From the NCBI GenBank assembly GCA_036936605.1, contig JAUPFV010000004.1:66116352-66180351 (forward strand): 64,000 bases of DNA. Reading direction: 5' to 3'. The notes beneath the pieces are model-generated. The model did not search any database and was not told the origin of the DNA. It saw only the letters and a list, made by a program, of their open reading frames with translations. Each line of letters begins with the position of its first letter. Positions within the stretch are counted from its first letter, which is position 1. Origin of the DNA: Limnanthes douglasii subsp. nivea. Taxonomy: Eukaryota > Streptophyta > Magnoliopsida > Brassicales > Limnanthaceae. Shown here piece by piece: positions 36,308 through 50,732 of the stretch. Made by a program: the position numbers and the translations under genes.

Positions 36308-37742
36308 TTAGACATATTTGCGAGCCCGAACATGCTTGCCATTAATAGTGAACTTGGCCTTGGCGACTCCGCCAAGCACTGCTTGGAGCATTGGAGCAGT
36401 TCGGAGCACAACACGTGCATACAGCGACTGCTCACGTACGTCTACTCTTTGCATATGAATAGTTTCTATGCAATCCCCAAATTTCCTGTTATAGCAGTAT
36501 TTTAAACATTAGTATAAAAAGTTTCAGAAGGAGCAAAGCACATAGACAGATTATATGTATGTACTGACCTACAAATGCCAAAATGCATTTTTACTGGAAA
36601 TTAACTTCATTAATAAGTAACAGTTTCTTTTTTCAAAATTTTGTTATACGAATTATGTTTTGATTGACAGGCCTTTAAAGAACTTTACAAAATTATGTGG
36701 GATATACTGACCTTGTAAAAAATTCTCTGACTTGTATGTGTGAAAGAGGATACCCTTTTGAGAAAGTGAGAAACATTGTTCTATCATTTGCAGGTTCAAA
36801 GGTTTCTCCCGCTTGTGATTTGTTCCTTTGACTCTCCAGAATATCCCTCTCCCGAAGGGCACATATTTCTGACTGCATAATGTCCGGATGGTTATATCCA
36901 TATTGGCAATGACATCCGCAAATGCTCTCAAGCAAATGTTGTTCACATTCTTCATAACCGTGTCTACGATCTCCACTCGGTGATAATGAAAGAATTTGAG
37001 ATCAAGGTTTTTGTTCCTTAGTCTACTTTGAATAATAGGGATCATACCCTCGTCGTGCCCTTCAATGAAAGGCCACTCTTCACTCTTGATGCATCTAAGA
37101 CATAAGGACACTTCCTCTGCTAGGGCGCTGATTGTTTCATCGTCATCTTCGCACAAGTCAGCCACCAAGTTCCGTGTCTTATCCTCGTGTTCCAGAAATA
37201 GGAGGAATCCCATCACCTGGATTGACTCTGCCATGTCACGCCCTAAGTACAACACGAATCTAGTGAAAAGGATGATGTCCACTTCATAAAAAACTTCAAA
37301 ATTCTTTTGAAACAGTATAATTTTTTTCATAAAGAGAAGGGACAGAACAAATTGTTACAGAGGAATTCATTTGGATGTAATTGACAAATGCACTGATGAG
37401 AAACACTTTTCTTTTTACTTGGATATGCAAAATGTGTGCTCTCCAACGGTATATATACATTAGGGTTTTACGCACCAATTGTAAGGGTGTGATGTTTTCC
37501 AAAAGACACCAATTTGTTTTGTGCACATATATGTAAATCAACTACCTTTCACAAATGTCTTGATTAACGTCCTCTTTATGTATAATTACATTTATTATCG
37601 AACCAAAAAAAATAACCTATATATTTGTTGGATCATTTTGTTAATGCAAATTGGATAGATTTTTTTTAGAATATTTCTTTTAAAGTTTTTTATAAATAGT
37701 TCAAGTTTGAAAATTTTGTTTTTAATTTTGGATTTTTTTCGG

Positions 37743-37787
<45 letters not shown>

Positions 37788-40700
37788 CAAATTCATTGAC
37801 TTTTTAAATTAGATAGTTTTTTAGGAGGTTTCAACCATTTTTTAAATATTATATCAATTTGTTTTGAGGCATTTTCTTTAAAACATCTAATCTATTAATA
37901 TAGTTTTTAAATGTTTAAAATATTTAAAAAGATAAATGCTTTTGTGACATGTTATGAATAATATGTTTTGGAAAAAAAATATATCTTTGAAAAGCTACTA
38001 ATTCGGTAGAACACCTAACCGAATGGAAGTCTTTATTTTTTTCTTAATTTTTTTTGCGCCGACCACCACCATTTCTTTATTCACATTATTAAGAATGCAG
38101 GAGACGAGCTCCCACGACAAAGGAAAACCCGCCCATCACCCTCCTTTCAAATTATCTTCACGAGATCCAAAATTATTTCCGAAAACACTTCGGATTTATT
38201 GAATGTTGAGGACTTTCCTCCTCTGTCAAATTAAGTTTCTGATCAATTAACCACAAAATGTAAGTTTTATCACAAAATCACAGCTTCTTATTAAATGCTA
38301 GTTTTGTCACAAAATCACAGTATTTTACTCATCAAATACTCAATCTTAGGCCCATATAACGTTTTCAATAAACCTTTATTTACAAAAAAATAAAAACCAA
38401 TAATCTATTTCAAATACCCAAACCTATGCAGAAGCGACTATTGGAAAACTAAAAGAATCACTTGACATCAATGCTCGTATCAAGAAAGGAGGCAACATGT
38501 CAATTTGCTATACAACACAAGACATGACAAGATTTTAGTCCAACTCAAAACATTCGTTAATAGCCAAATTATGATAAGTCCACAAGTTCTAATGAAATGT
38601 GGGTCCATATGTGATTGTAATCCTTCCCTTTGCGACCCTAAGCATTTCCGCATATGAAGTTTTAAAATGAAACCCTCACTTTAACCTTAAGTATGAATCT
38701 TCCATAACTCATGTGGATTTCTCTAGCAAACTTACTTGAATATATGTACAATGGGGAAGCAATTTTTGATGTATTAAAAGCAATTGGGAAGCCACATAAA
38801 GTCTGATACCATCAAAGAATAGGGCTATATTCACCATGAGTTGAATTAAGTATCTATAAAGTCGTAATAACATAAAATTGGATCCCTTTGGTGAACATGA
38901 TGACACCTTATTTAAAAATTGGCAGGAGGTTATTTATGACACCTTATTTAAAAATTGGATGTCAATTTTTAGGAACTCTGAATAATGTATTGGACACAAA
39001 TATAAAACCAAGTCAAAATAAAAAAAAACAGTTTCATATTTTAATGTTACTCTAAAAATCATTAAAATTTATTTTGAATGCTTTAATATTGGGTTGAGAA
39101 TTGTTTTCCATTTTTTTTATATTTAATAGGATTATTGTTTAAACAGAAATATCAATAGCTAATGATTTTTAATTCCATTTTCCAACTGAATAATTTCTAA
39201 CGAAATCTCATAAAATTTTATATTATTATTTAAATATCATACATTCTTAAAATTACAAATATATCGACAATATAGTTTTAACGATAATTTCCTCCTAATC
39301 ATTCTCCTTCTTCTTAGTTGTCTTTTTTGTTTTTGTTATCCATTCTTCAGAATTTTTGGTACAAAAATATTTTTGTCATACAATCCTAATCATACTTTTC
39401 CACTTCTCTTTTTCCATTTTAGCTCACTCTCTCTTCACCCTATGAATTTGGACTTGTGTTTTATTTCGCAACCGGCATCTTGTATTTTTGTGATCATCAT
39501 CTCGTATATATTCGACCCTGTCTTTCGTTTTTCGTTTTTCTCTTATGAAATGCATGTTATATTTTTGTTATTTTAGCTATATATTTACATCGTCATTATA
39601 AAAAATATATACCATCTATAGAATATAAGATTATAACGACTCCTCTAGTCCATGATTTAATTTTCTAAAACAATTTTTAAACACTACTAAATAAGTAAAG
39701 AAGGTAACATTAAGAGTTAATTTTATTTAAAAGTTATGGCATTCACAAAATTTTACTAAATCACTTATATGTGTAATTAATTATAATATTAACCACTTAT
39801 GAATTCAGAAGCATTTAAAAATCATTTCACTATTTAGAAAATTAAATCGTTTTTTTATTTTTAAATATATGAACTCTATTTTACCATTGATCCTACTTTT
39901 ATCAAACGACTCAGATTTTATGCAAGTAAATCCATAATTATATCAAAAAATCCATCTTCGTATTCGAATCCTTTCGATAGGTATTTTCTACATCGATTCC
40001 TCTCTTTATCTTTTTCATGCATGTTCTGATTTCTAATAAAATATGGTTATAATATAATAAATATTATTGATTTGTTGGTAAATCCCTAATTTCGTAATAG
40101 AAATTCTTACTTCACACTTCACCATTTGAACTGTAGTATTAACATTAATTCCTCTTCTCATGAACCCCTTGTTGGGCCTAAAATTTTGTTTTCATGATCT
40201 TTTGTTAAAAAAAATAGAGACTTAATCAGTTTGAAAACCCTACCGTAAAGTTTCTTCTTTTTATCCATAAATAGTTCTTAAAAGAAAAAGACCTTCCAAA
40301 CAAGTAATGAACAAACCTTCTCGTGTAGATTTTGGAAAAATAATTTATAAACTAACTTTTTGGTAAATTATTTAGAACCTTGAAGAATATGACTGAAGAC
40401 GAACACAACTCGTTGAAAATGAATAAGGGTTTCCTGATGATATATTACTCGTGTTTCTAAACTGATGAATTAATCTATCAAAACAGAAAAGAAGAAGCCT
40501 GTTTCTTTATTTCCGTATATCATTGGGTCTTTGATTACCTCTTTCTAGATTCATCCAAGATTTGTTAAATGTTTGCATATTTCCTACCCATCTAACTACT
40601 AATGGATACTGCACAATACTCATCGTATAATGCTTAGCTCAAAAATTCCGAGAATATCTATATAGTTTCTAAATTTCCTCACAAATATTAATATTTAGAA

Positions 40701-42510
40701 ACTCGAAAAACCCATTCGTCGGAAAACCACCATTGGAAAACCACCTTAATTTTTGTAACCGAGAAAACATAATATTTAACTGAACAAGAGTATGGTCAAA
40801 TCGAATGAAGCTGGATGAACACACATAATATAAGATTTTCTAATTACATTTTAACTTCTTTTTTTGTTGCATGCTTACTCACGTTTCTCTTTTGTATTTC
40901 ACTCTTTTGTATATTCTACTAGTTATTAGAAGTTGTTTAGAAATATTTATGAAGGTTTTGACATAAATCATCTATCAAACCTAAACATATTATTTGCTTC
41001 TTACTCGGTTTGGTATCTTACGTATCCCTCCATTTTATGGTACAAAATTTATCGTTACTTGGTTTTATCTGTTCGATAACTGACCATAACTTATGATGGA
41101 AATATTACTCCTACTACAGCCGGAGAAGAAACTACTACTTAATATGTTCAAGGTATTCTTCTTCAACGAATGTGTAACAAAAACGAATTCGGTTTCAGAT
41201 TGAATGTTCTAAGAAAACATAAACAAGTATTTATGATGCTTCTCCTAACAAGATTGTTTGTCGGAAAAATAAACGTGACCATAATGCATAATAATGTCTC
41301 CAAGATGTTGATTTTGATGATACTCTCAACAACTTTATCTGCGAAAAAATAAAACATGACCGTGTTATTAATCCTTTTCATAATAATGACAATCTTAACA
41401 CTTCTCAAAGGAAAACTGCACAACTAGAAGAATCTCTCAAGGAAAAGATACGAAGACTCAAAAAGATTCGACGTGGTGCCAGTTTTCAAGAAGAAATGTC
41501 TTTCTATTTCTCACGAGTTCTCTGCTCCCAATAAGAAAAATACTTCTACCCTAATACAACCGTTGTTACTAGTAATAAAAATATCACCACCTCTGGCGAA
41601 TACTTTGACCTAACAATAAGAATGCTTCAGTTTATGATGCAATCCATGCTATGAAGAATAAAATCATACTACTTTTGACAAGTTCCCTCCTTCTAGCAAG
41701 AAAAATCCTTCCACTTTTGATGAAGTTTTGTTGAAAACTAAATTCCACCTCTTTTGGCGAGCAAACAATTAATTTTTTGATGAACATTACAAATCTTTCT
41801 AAAACTCATTCATGACTCAATTTATTGGTTGGTTTCGGTTATTCTTTATTATATTTCTCTCTTCGTTACCTGAATTTGAAGATAAATTTCTTGTAACTTT
41901 GTCATTTGTGCATGTATATACATTACTATGTAGTATATTTTATTATTGACTTATATATAATTATTTAATTTGACATAATCATTTTGATGCAGTTATTTTT
42001 AAAAATTATACATGATTAATATGAATATTAATTTTTCATTTTCTATATACATAGGTTGCATCATTTGTGATTTTATTTTATATGATCTTCTTATCTCCTC
42101 ATTCACGACTCGTGAATTTCGTATTTTCTTTAGTACTTTATTTCTGATTTATATCACAAAAACAAAAGTGCTCCCGATACTTCTTTATCTGATTCGTATC
42201 CGAATGTTTCAACAAATATTAAGATTAGTTTAAAACCGGGTAATGTTATTCCTAGTCTTGGTAGATTTTTTTCTCAGTCAAATAATTCTCAATTTACTAT
42301 ATCTTCTTCGTCAAAAAATAGAGAAGTTATGCAATTAAAGGATAGTGAACAAGATAAACAATTCAAAAAATCGAATAAAAAAAATTCATTAACGCTGTTT
42401 TTAAAGCCACCAATCTCAATAGTAGTGACCCCCCAAATTGGTTGTTGAAATGTGTTAGATTTTATGTGATTTATTAATTTTTATAAATATAGTATTTAAT
42501 AGTTGTTCTT
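35089..42510. repeat. Tandem array unit D (about 7.4 kb), mosaic
   Basis: A 7,422-bp unit. The left half, including the gene, matches unit C and shares both frameshifting deletions. The right half instead carries variants of units E-G, such as GACATG rather than GAGATG near 37947, CGATAGG rather than CGGTAGG near 39975, and AAGCCACC near 42405. It lacks the 1081-bp deletion of E-G. It looks like a junction between two sub-families of units. Confidence 0.93.
36308..37370 (-). pseudogene. RRM-type gene copy D, same lesions as copy C
   Basis: Exon 1 would be 37370-36712 and exon 2 is 36485-36308. It carries the same 2-bp deletion (near 37302) and the same 97-bp deletion between ATATTGGC repeats (near 36907) as copy C. 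At best a 225-codon open frame that leaves the family sequence after the second lesion could be translated. Exon 2 would encode Ala at 307. Confidence 0.9.
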
Positions 42511-42532
42511 ATAAAGCCTAGTTTTTGTAAAC

Positions 42533-42569
<37 letters not shown>

Positions 42570-43735
42570 TGTTTGAGTATCTATTTTAGCTTATAATTTG
42601 AATTTACTTGGCGAGAGAACTCTCGTTATTTAAATTTAATATTATAATTAATTAATTACAAATATTAAATTTATAAATAGAATTTTAATATTTTAATTGG
42701 TCAATTAGAAATATTTAATTTATAAATAAGAAAAATTAAAATAAAATTATGCAAATAAAAAAAGTTGGTTGCTAAACAATTCTTATTTTGTTATATAAAA
42801 ATAAGAATGTTAATTTATAATAATATTTTAAGTTACATACAATTATATTTAGCCAAAGCTATTGTTTTGTTGCTAAATATAATAACTACACACGAGAATC
42901 CAACTTATATAATTCTAAGGCTGTATCACTTAGACAAAAAAGAGATTCTCTAAAACGAATTGGGTTCCCATCAAGTGGATGCCTTAAGGGTATTTGACAA
43001 AATAAGATGAAGGAAACGTTTATTTGGTGATAGTGACCAAAAGATATTGGTATCATATAAAATATTTTTTGAGAATGAGTCCATTATTCACGAGGTTTAC
43101 AATATTAGATCCATTACACGAACAACCATTATATGTTATCCATTTAATCCACTATAACTAGATCTCTAGGGTTATAGAAAAGATAATTGTCACATTCTTT
43201 TATCACAGTGAAACGTTTTTTCTTAAGTTAGCATCCGCAGAGATAGACATTATTGTTTACCCATTTTTTCTATTTTTGATTTTTTTATTGTGTTTTGTGT
43301 CTGAAGTGGCGCATTTTGATTTCTAACGTTATTTGATTAACAACGGACTAAATAAAAAATAATATAATTAAAACTTTTATCATAGAAATGGTCGTTGCTC
43401 TATTCATGGCCATATCCGATTTTTAATATAAAAAAATATAATTTGAAACTGAAGATAAATCAAATGCTACATATGGAAACGGAGTCCAAGAAAGTTATGA
43501 AAAAGAAAACCTATTATATTACGTATTTGGACGGTAGAAAATACCCATCTCCAACCAATACTCATGCACTTTGTTTTAAAACCAAAATCTTCATCAAAAT
43601 TTTATTTTTTATAAATGAAGAAGAAGAACCCTACACTGAAAGAAAATTAAAACACGGACAAAAAATAAACTCATTTGTTGCACTTTGAACCAAAGGCGGA
43701 ATGATGTATTAATCCTCCAACAGTATCGGATAGGT
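37371..43735. other. Unit D promoter, right spacer and unit E left spacer
   Basis: Conserved gene promoter, expanded (TA)n tract at about 37746-37785, empty MULE site at 37849-37857, then spacer with E/F/G-type variants but without the 1081-bp deletion. The decayed frames described for unit A are present. No gene recognised. Confidence 0.5.
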
Positions 43736-46700
43736 TTAGACATATTTGCGAGTCCGAACATGCTTGCCATTAATAGTGAACTTGGCCTTGGCGACTCCGC
43801 CAAGCACTGCTTGGAGCATTGGAGCAGTTCGGAGCACAACACGTGCATACAGCGACTGCTCACGTACGTCTACTCTTTGCATATGAATAGTTTCTATGCA
43901 ATCCCCAAATTTCCTGTTATAGCAGTATTTTAAACATTAGTATAAAAAGTTTCAGAAGGAGCAAAGCACAGAGACAGATTATATGTATGTACTGACCTAC
44001 AAATGCATTTTTACTGGAAATTAACTTCATTAATAAGTAACAGTTTCTTTTTTCAAAATTTTGTTATACGAATTATGTTTTGATTGACAGGCCTTTAAAG
44101 AACTTTACAAAATTATGTGGGATATACTGACCTTGTAAAAAATTCTCTGACTTGTATGTGTGAAAGAGGATACCCTTTTGAGAAAGTGAGAAACATTGTT
44201 CTATCATTTGCAGGTTCAAAGGTTTCTCCCGCTTGTGATTTGTTCCTTTGACTCTCCAGAATATCCCTCTCCCGAAGGGCACATATTTCTGACTGCATAA
44301 TGTCCGGATGGTTATATCCATATTGGCTGATACTTATGCCATTAAACATCTCATTTTCAGGGGAGGATGGGTGAATATTAGGTGGGTTAATGACTTGGCC
44401 ACAATGATTTTGTGTAATATTGGCAATGACATCCGCAAATGCTCTCAAGCAAATGTTGTTCACATTCTTCATAACCGTGTCTACGATCTCCACTCGGTGA
44501 TAATGGAAGAATTTGAGATCAAGGTTTTTGTTCCTTAGTCTACTTTGAATAATAGGGATCATACCCTCGTCGTGCCCTTCAATGAAAGGCCACTCTTCAC
44601 TCTTGATGCATCTAAGACATAAGGACACTTCCTCTGCTAGGGCGCTGATTGTTTCATCGTCATCTTCGCACAAGTCAGCCACCAAGTTCCGTGTCTTATC
44701 CTCGTGTTCCAGAAATAGGAGGAATCCCATCACCTGGATTGACTCTGCCATGTCACGCCCTAAGTACAACACGAATCTAGTGAAAAGGATGATGTCCACT
44801 TCATAAAAAACTTCAAAATATTCTTTTGAAACAGTATAATTTTTTTCATAAAGAGAAGGGACAGAACAAATTGTTACAGAGGAATTCATTTGGATGTAAT
44901 TGACAAATGCACTGATGAGAAACACTTTTCTTTTTACTTGGATATGCAAAATGTGTGCTCTCCAACGGTATATATACATTAGGGTTTTACGCACCAATTG
45001 TAAGGGTGTGATGTTTTCCAAAAGACACCAATTTGTTTTGTGCACATATATGTAAATCAACTACCTTTCACAAATATCTTGATTAACGTCCTCTTTATGT
45101 ATAATTACATTTATTATCGAACCAAAAAAAATAACCTATATATTTGTTGGATCATTTTGTTAATGCAAATTGGATAGATTTTTTTTAGAATATTTCTTTT
45201 AAAGTTTTTTATAAATAGTTCAAGTTTGAAAATTTTGTTTTTAATTTTGGATTTTGTTCGGTTCATATATATTACAAATTCATTGACTTTTTAAATTAGA
45301 TAGTTTTTTAGGAGGTTTCAACCATTTTTTAAATATTATATCAATTTGTTTTGAGGCATTTTCTTTAAAACATCTAATCTATTAATATAGTTTTTAAATG
45401 TTTAAAATATTTAAAAAGATAAATGCTTTTGTGACATGTTATGAATAATATGTTTTGGAAAAAAATATATCTTTGAAAAGCTACTAATTCGGTAGAACAC
45501 CTAACCGAATGGAAGTCTTTATTTTTTTCTTAATTTTTTTTGCGCCGACCACCACCATTTCTTTATTCACATTATTAAGAATGCAGGAGACGAGCTCCCA
45601 CGACAAAGGAAAACCCGCCCATCACCCTCCTTTCAAATTATCTTCACGAGATCCAAAATTATTTCCGAAAACACTTCGGATTTATTGAATGTTGAGGACT
45701 TTCCTCCTCTCTCAAATCAAGTTTCTAATCAATTAACCACAAAATGTAAGTTTTATCACAAAATCATAGCTTCTTATTAAATGCTAGTTTTGTCACAAAA
45801 TCACAGTATTTTACTCATCAAACACTCAATCTTAGGCCCATATAACGTTTTCAATAAACCTTTATTTACAAAAAAATAAAAACCAATAATCTATTTCAAA
45901 TACCCAAACCTATGCAGAAGCGACTATTGGAAAATTAAAAGAATCACTTGACATCAATGCTCGTATCAAGAAAGGAAGCAACATGTCAATTTGCTATACA
46001 ACACAAGACATGACAAGATTTTAGTCCAACTCAAAACATTCGTTAATAGCCAAATTATGATAAGTCCACAAGTTCTAATGAAATGTGGGTCCATATGTGA
46101 TTGTAATCATTCCCTTTGCGACCCTAAGCATTTCCGCATATGAAGTTTTAAAATGAAACCCTCACTTTAACCTTAAGTATGAATCTTCCATAACTCATGT
46201 GGATTTCTCTAGCAAACTTACTTGAATATATGTACAATGGGGAAGCAATTTTTGATGTATTAAAAGCAATTGGGAAGCCACATAAAGTCTGATACCATCA
46301 AAGAATAGGGCTATATTCACCATGAGTTGAATTAAGTATCTATAAAGTCGTAATAACAGAAAATTGGATCCCTTTGGTGAACATGATGACACCTTATTTA
46401 AAAATTGGCAGGAGGTTATTTATGAAACCTTATTTAAAAATTGGATGTCAATTTTTAGGAACTCTGAATAATGTATTCGACACAAATATAAAACCAAGTA
46501 AAAAAAAAAACAGTTTCATATTTTAATGTTACTCTAAAAATCATTAAAATTTATTTTGAATGCTTTAATATTGGGTTGAGAATTGTTTTCCATTTTTTTA
46601 TATTTAATAGGATTATTGTTTAAACAAAAATATCAATAGCTAATGATTTTTAATTCGATTTTCCAACTGAATAATTTCTAACGAAATCTCATAAAATTTT

Positions 46701-48911
46701 ATATTGTTATTTAAATATCATACATTCTTAAAATTACAAATATATCCACAATATAGTTTTAACGATAATTTCCTCCTAATCATTCTCCTTCTTCTTAGTT
46801 GTATTTTTTGTTTTTGTTATCCATTCTTCAGAATTTTTGGTACAAAATTATTTTTGTCATACAATCCTAATCATACTTTTCCACTTCTCTTTTTCCATTT
46901 TAGCTCACTTTCTCTTCACCCTATGAATTTGGACTTGTGTTTTATTTCGCAACCCGCATCTTGTATTTTTGTGATCATCATCTCGTATATATTCGACCCT
47001 GTCTTTCGTTTTTCGTTTTTCTCTTATGAAATGCATGTTATATTTTTGTTATTTTAGCTATATATTTACATCGTCATTATAAACTATATATACCATCTAT
47101 AGAATATAAGATTATAACGGCTCCTCTAGTCCATGATTTAATTTTCTAAAACAATTTTTAAACACTACTAAATAAGTAAAGAAGGTAACATTAAGAGTTA
47201 ATTTTATTTAAAAGTTATGGCATTCACAAAATTTTACTAAATCACTTATATGTGTAATTAATTATAATATTAACCACTTATGAATTCAGAAGCATTTAAA
47301 AATCATTTCACTATTTAGAAAATTAAATCGTTTTATTATTTTTAAATATATGAACTCTATTTTACCATTGATCCTACTTTTATCAAACGACTCAGATTTT
47401 ATGCAAGTAAATCCATAATTATATCGAAAAATCCATCTTCGTATTCGAATCCTTTCGATAGGTATTTTCTACATCGATTCCTCTCTTTATCTTTTTCATG
47501 CATGTTCTGATTTCTAATAAAATATGGTTATAATATAATAAATATTATTGATTTGTTGGTAAATCCCTAATTTCGTAATAGAAATTCTTACTTCACACTT
47601 CACCATTTGAACTGTAGTATTAACATTAATTCCTCTTCTCATGAACCCCTTGTTGGGCCTAAAATTTTGTTTTCATGATCTTTTGTTAAAAAAAAATAGA
47701 GACTTAATCAGTTTGAAAACCCTACCGATAAAGTTTCTTCTTTTTATCCATAAATGGTTCTTAAAAGAAAAAGACCTTCCAAACAAGTAATGAACAAACC
47801 TTCTCGTGTAGATTTTGGAAAAATAATTTATAAACTAACTTTTTGGTAAATTATTTAGAACCTTGAAGAATATGACTGAAGAAGAACACAACTCGTTGAA
47901 AATGAATAAGGGTTTCCTGATGATATACTACTCGTGTTTCTAAACTGATGAATTAATCTATCAAAACAGAAAAGAAGAAGCCTGTTTCTTTATTTCCGTA
48001 TATCATTGGGTCTTTGATTACCTCTTTCTAGATTCATCCAAGATTTGTTAAATGTTTGCATATTTCCTACCCATCTAACTACTAATGGATACTGCACAAT
48101 ACTCATCGTATAATGCTTAGCTCAAAAATTCCGAGAATATCTATATGGTTTCTAAATTTCCTCACAAATATTAATATTTAGAAACTCGAAAAACCCATTC
48201 GTCGGAAAACCACCATTGAAAAACCACCTTAATTTCTGTAACCGAGAAAACATAATATTTAACTGAACAAGAGTATGGTCAAATCGAATGAAGCTGGATG
48301 AACACACATAATATAAGATTTTCTAATTACATTTTAATTTCTTTTTTTGTTGCATGCTTACTCACGTTTCTCTTTTGTATTTCACTCTTTTGTATATTCT
48401 ACTAGTTATTAGAAGTTGTTTAGAAATATTTATGAAGGTTTTGACATAAATCATCTATCAAACCTAAACCTATTATTTACTTCTTACTCGGTTTGGTATC
48501 TTACGTATCCCTCCATTTATAGTACAAAATTTCTCGTTACTTGGTTTTATCTGTTCGATAACTGACCATAACTTATGATACTTCTTTATCTGATTCGTAT
48601 CCGAATGTTTCAACAAATATTAAGATTAGTTTAAAACCGGGTAATGTTATTCCTAGTCTTGGTAGATTTTGTTCTCAGTCAAATAATTCTCAATTTACTA
48701 TATCTTCTTCGTCAAAAAATAGAGAAGTTATGCAATTAAAGGATAGTGAACAAGATAAACAATTCAAAAAATCGAATAAAAAAAATTCATTAACGCTGTT
48801 TTTAAAGCCACCAATCTCAATAGTAGTGACCCACCAAATTGGTTGTTGAAATGTGTTAGATTTTATGTGATTTATTAATTTTGATAAATATAGTATTTAA
48901 TAGTTGTTCTT
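42511..48911. repeat. Tandem array unit E (about 6.4 kb)
   Basis: A 6,401-bp unit with an intact RRM-type gene (43736-44889). It lacks 1081 bp of spacer, with the junction at 48579/48580, a deletion shared with F and G. The (TA)n tract upstream of the gene is reduced to 8 bp here (45265-45272). Confidence 0.95.
43736..44889 (-). CDS. Two-exon plant RRM-type RNA-binding protein, copy E (intact)
   Basis: Exon 1 is 44889-44132 and exon 2 is 43913-43736; the product is 311 residues. Exon 1 differs from copy A by a silent change at Phe128 or Phe129 (TTT to TTC). Exon 2 has Thr at 307. The intron is the short 218-bp form shared with A and G. The empty target of the retrotransposon found in unit F (TGACT) is at 44249-44253 within exon 1. 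Confidence 0.85.
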
Positions 48912-49920
48912 ATAAAGCCTAGTTTTTGTAAACATTATATATATATATATATATATTATTTGTTTGAGTATCTATTTTAGCTTATAATTTGAATTTACTT
49001 GGCGAGAGAACTCTCGTTATTTAAATTTAATATTATAATTAATTAATTACAAATATTAAATTTATAAATAGAATTTTAATATTTTAATTGGTCAATTAGA
49101 AATATTTAATTTATAAATAAGAAAAATTAAAATAAAATTATGACAAATAAAAAAAGTTGGTTGCTAAACAATTCTTATTTTGTTATATAAAAATAAGAAT
49201 GTTAATTTATAATAATATTTTAAGTTACATACAATTATATTTAGCCAAAGCTATTGTTTTGTTGCTAAATATAATAACTACACACGAGAATCCAACTTAT
49301 ATAATTCTAAGGCTGTATCACTTAGACAAAAAAGAGATTCTCTAAAACGAATTGGGGTTCCCATCAAGTGGATGCCTTAAGGGTATTTGACAAAATAAGA
49401 TGAAGGAAACGTTTAATTGGTGATAGTGACCAAAAGATATTGGTATCATATAAAATATTTTTTGAGAATGGGTCCATTATTCACGAGGTTTACAATATTA
49501 GATCCATTACACGAACAACCATTATAACGTTTTTTCTTAAGTTAGCATCCGCAGAGATAGACATTATTGTTTACCCATTTTTTCTATTTTTGATTTTTTT
49601 ATTTTTGTTTTGTGTCTGAAGTGGCGCATTTTGATTTCTAACGTTATTTGATTAACAACGGACTAAATAAAAAATAATATAATTAAAACTTTTATCATAG
49701 AAATGGTCGTTGCTCTATTCATGGCCATATCCGATTTTTAATATAAAAAAATATAATTTGAAACTGAAGATAAATCAAATGCTACATATGGAAACGGAGT
49801 CCAAGAAAGTTATGAAAAAGAAAACCTATTATATTACGTATTTGGACGGTAGAAAATACCCATCTCCAACCAATACTCATACACTTTGTTTTAAAACCAA
49901 AATCTTCATCAAAATTTTAT
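44890..49920. other. Unit E promoter, shortened right spacer and unit F left spacer
   Basis: Gene promoter, very short (TA)n tract (45265-45272), empty MULE site at 45336-45344 and spacer lacking 1081 bp (junction 48579/48580). The 3' part of the 104-codon open frame remains after the junction. In unit F's left spacer about 79 bp are missing near 49526. No gene recognised. Confidence 0.5.
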
Positions 49921-50395
49921 AGTAAACTTGGCCTTGGCGACTCCGCCAAGCACTGCTTGGAGCATTGGAGCAGTTCGGAGCACAACATCGTGCATACAGC
50001 GACTGCTCACGTACATCTACTCTTTGCATATGAATAGTTTCTATGCAATCCCCAAATTTCCTGTTATAGCAGTATTTTAAACATTAGTATAAAAAGTTTC
50101 AGAAGGAGCAAAGCACAGAGACAGATTATATGTATGTACTGACCTACAAATGCATTTTTACTGGAAATTAACTTCATTAATAAGTAACAGTTTCTTTTTT
50201 CAAAATTTTGTTATACGAATTATGTTTTGATTGACAGGCCTTTAAAGAACTTTACAAAATTATGTGGGATATACTGACCTTGTAAAAAATTCTCTGACTT
50301 GTATGTGTGAAAGAGGATACCCTTTTGAGAAAGTGAGAAACATTGTTCTATCATTTGCAGGTTCAAAGGTTTCTCCCGCTTGTGATTTGTTCCTT

Positions 50396-50400
50396 TGACT
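50396..50400. repeat. 5-bp target site duplication, left copy
   Basis: TGACT, repeated at 52022-52026. It is present once in uninterrupted units (for example 44249-44253). Five base pairs is the usual duplication of LTR retrotransposons. Confidence 0.93.
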
Positions 50401-50678
50401 TGATGGATTTTAATCCTCCTGTATTTGTGTGAATATAGGATTTTAATCCGTCTGTTTCTTTAGAATGTAGGATTGCGTTAAAAAAATGAAACAGAGACAA
50501 CAAAGTTTATGTGAAAGGGTTAATTCATTTCACTAACATAATATCTTATATATTACATTGTAGAATAACTGAAACATAAACGGAATAAAACGGCTTCAAA
50601 CTGTTTGATCCTATCTATCAAGGCCATGTTTGGCGTTTCTTTTTTTCCAAAATCCTGACTACATTATTTAATCTTACA
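50401..50678 (-). repeat. 3' LTR of the TR-GAG element
   Basis: 278 bp, identical to 51744-52021 except for two substitutions near its right end: T versus G in the T-run near 50641, and T versus A near 50666. In element orientation this is the downstream LTR. Confidence 0.93.
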
Positions 50679-50690
50679 TTTCTCTCCCTT
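50679..50690 (-). promoter_or_regulatory. Polypurine tract
   Basis: AAGGGAGAGAAA on the minus strand, directly abutting the 3' LTR. It would prime plus-strand DNA synthesis. Confidence 0.9.
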
Positions 50691-50732
50691 AATTTTGTAG
50701 TCACTGGATCATCCATCTTCAAATCTGACTTC

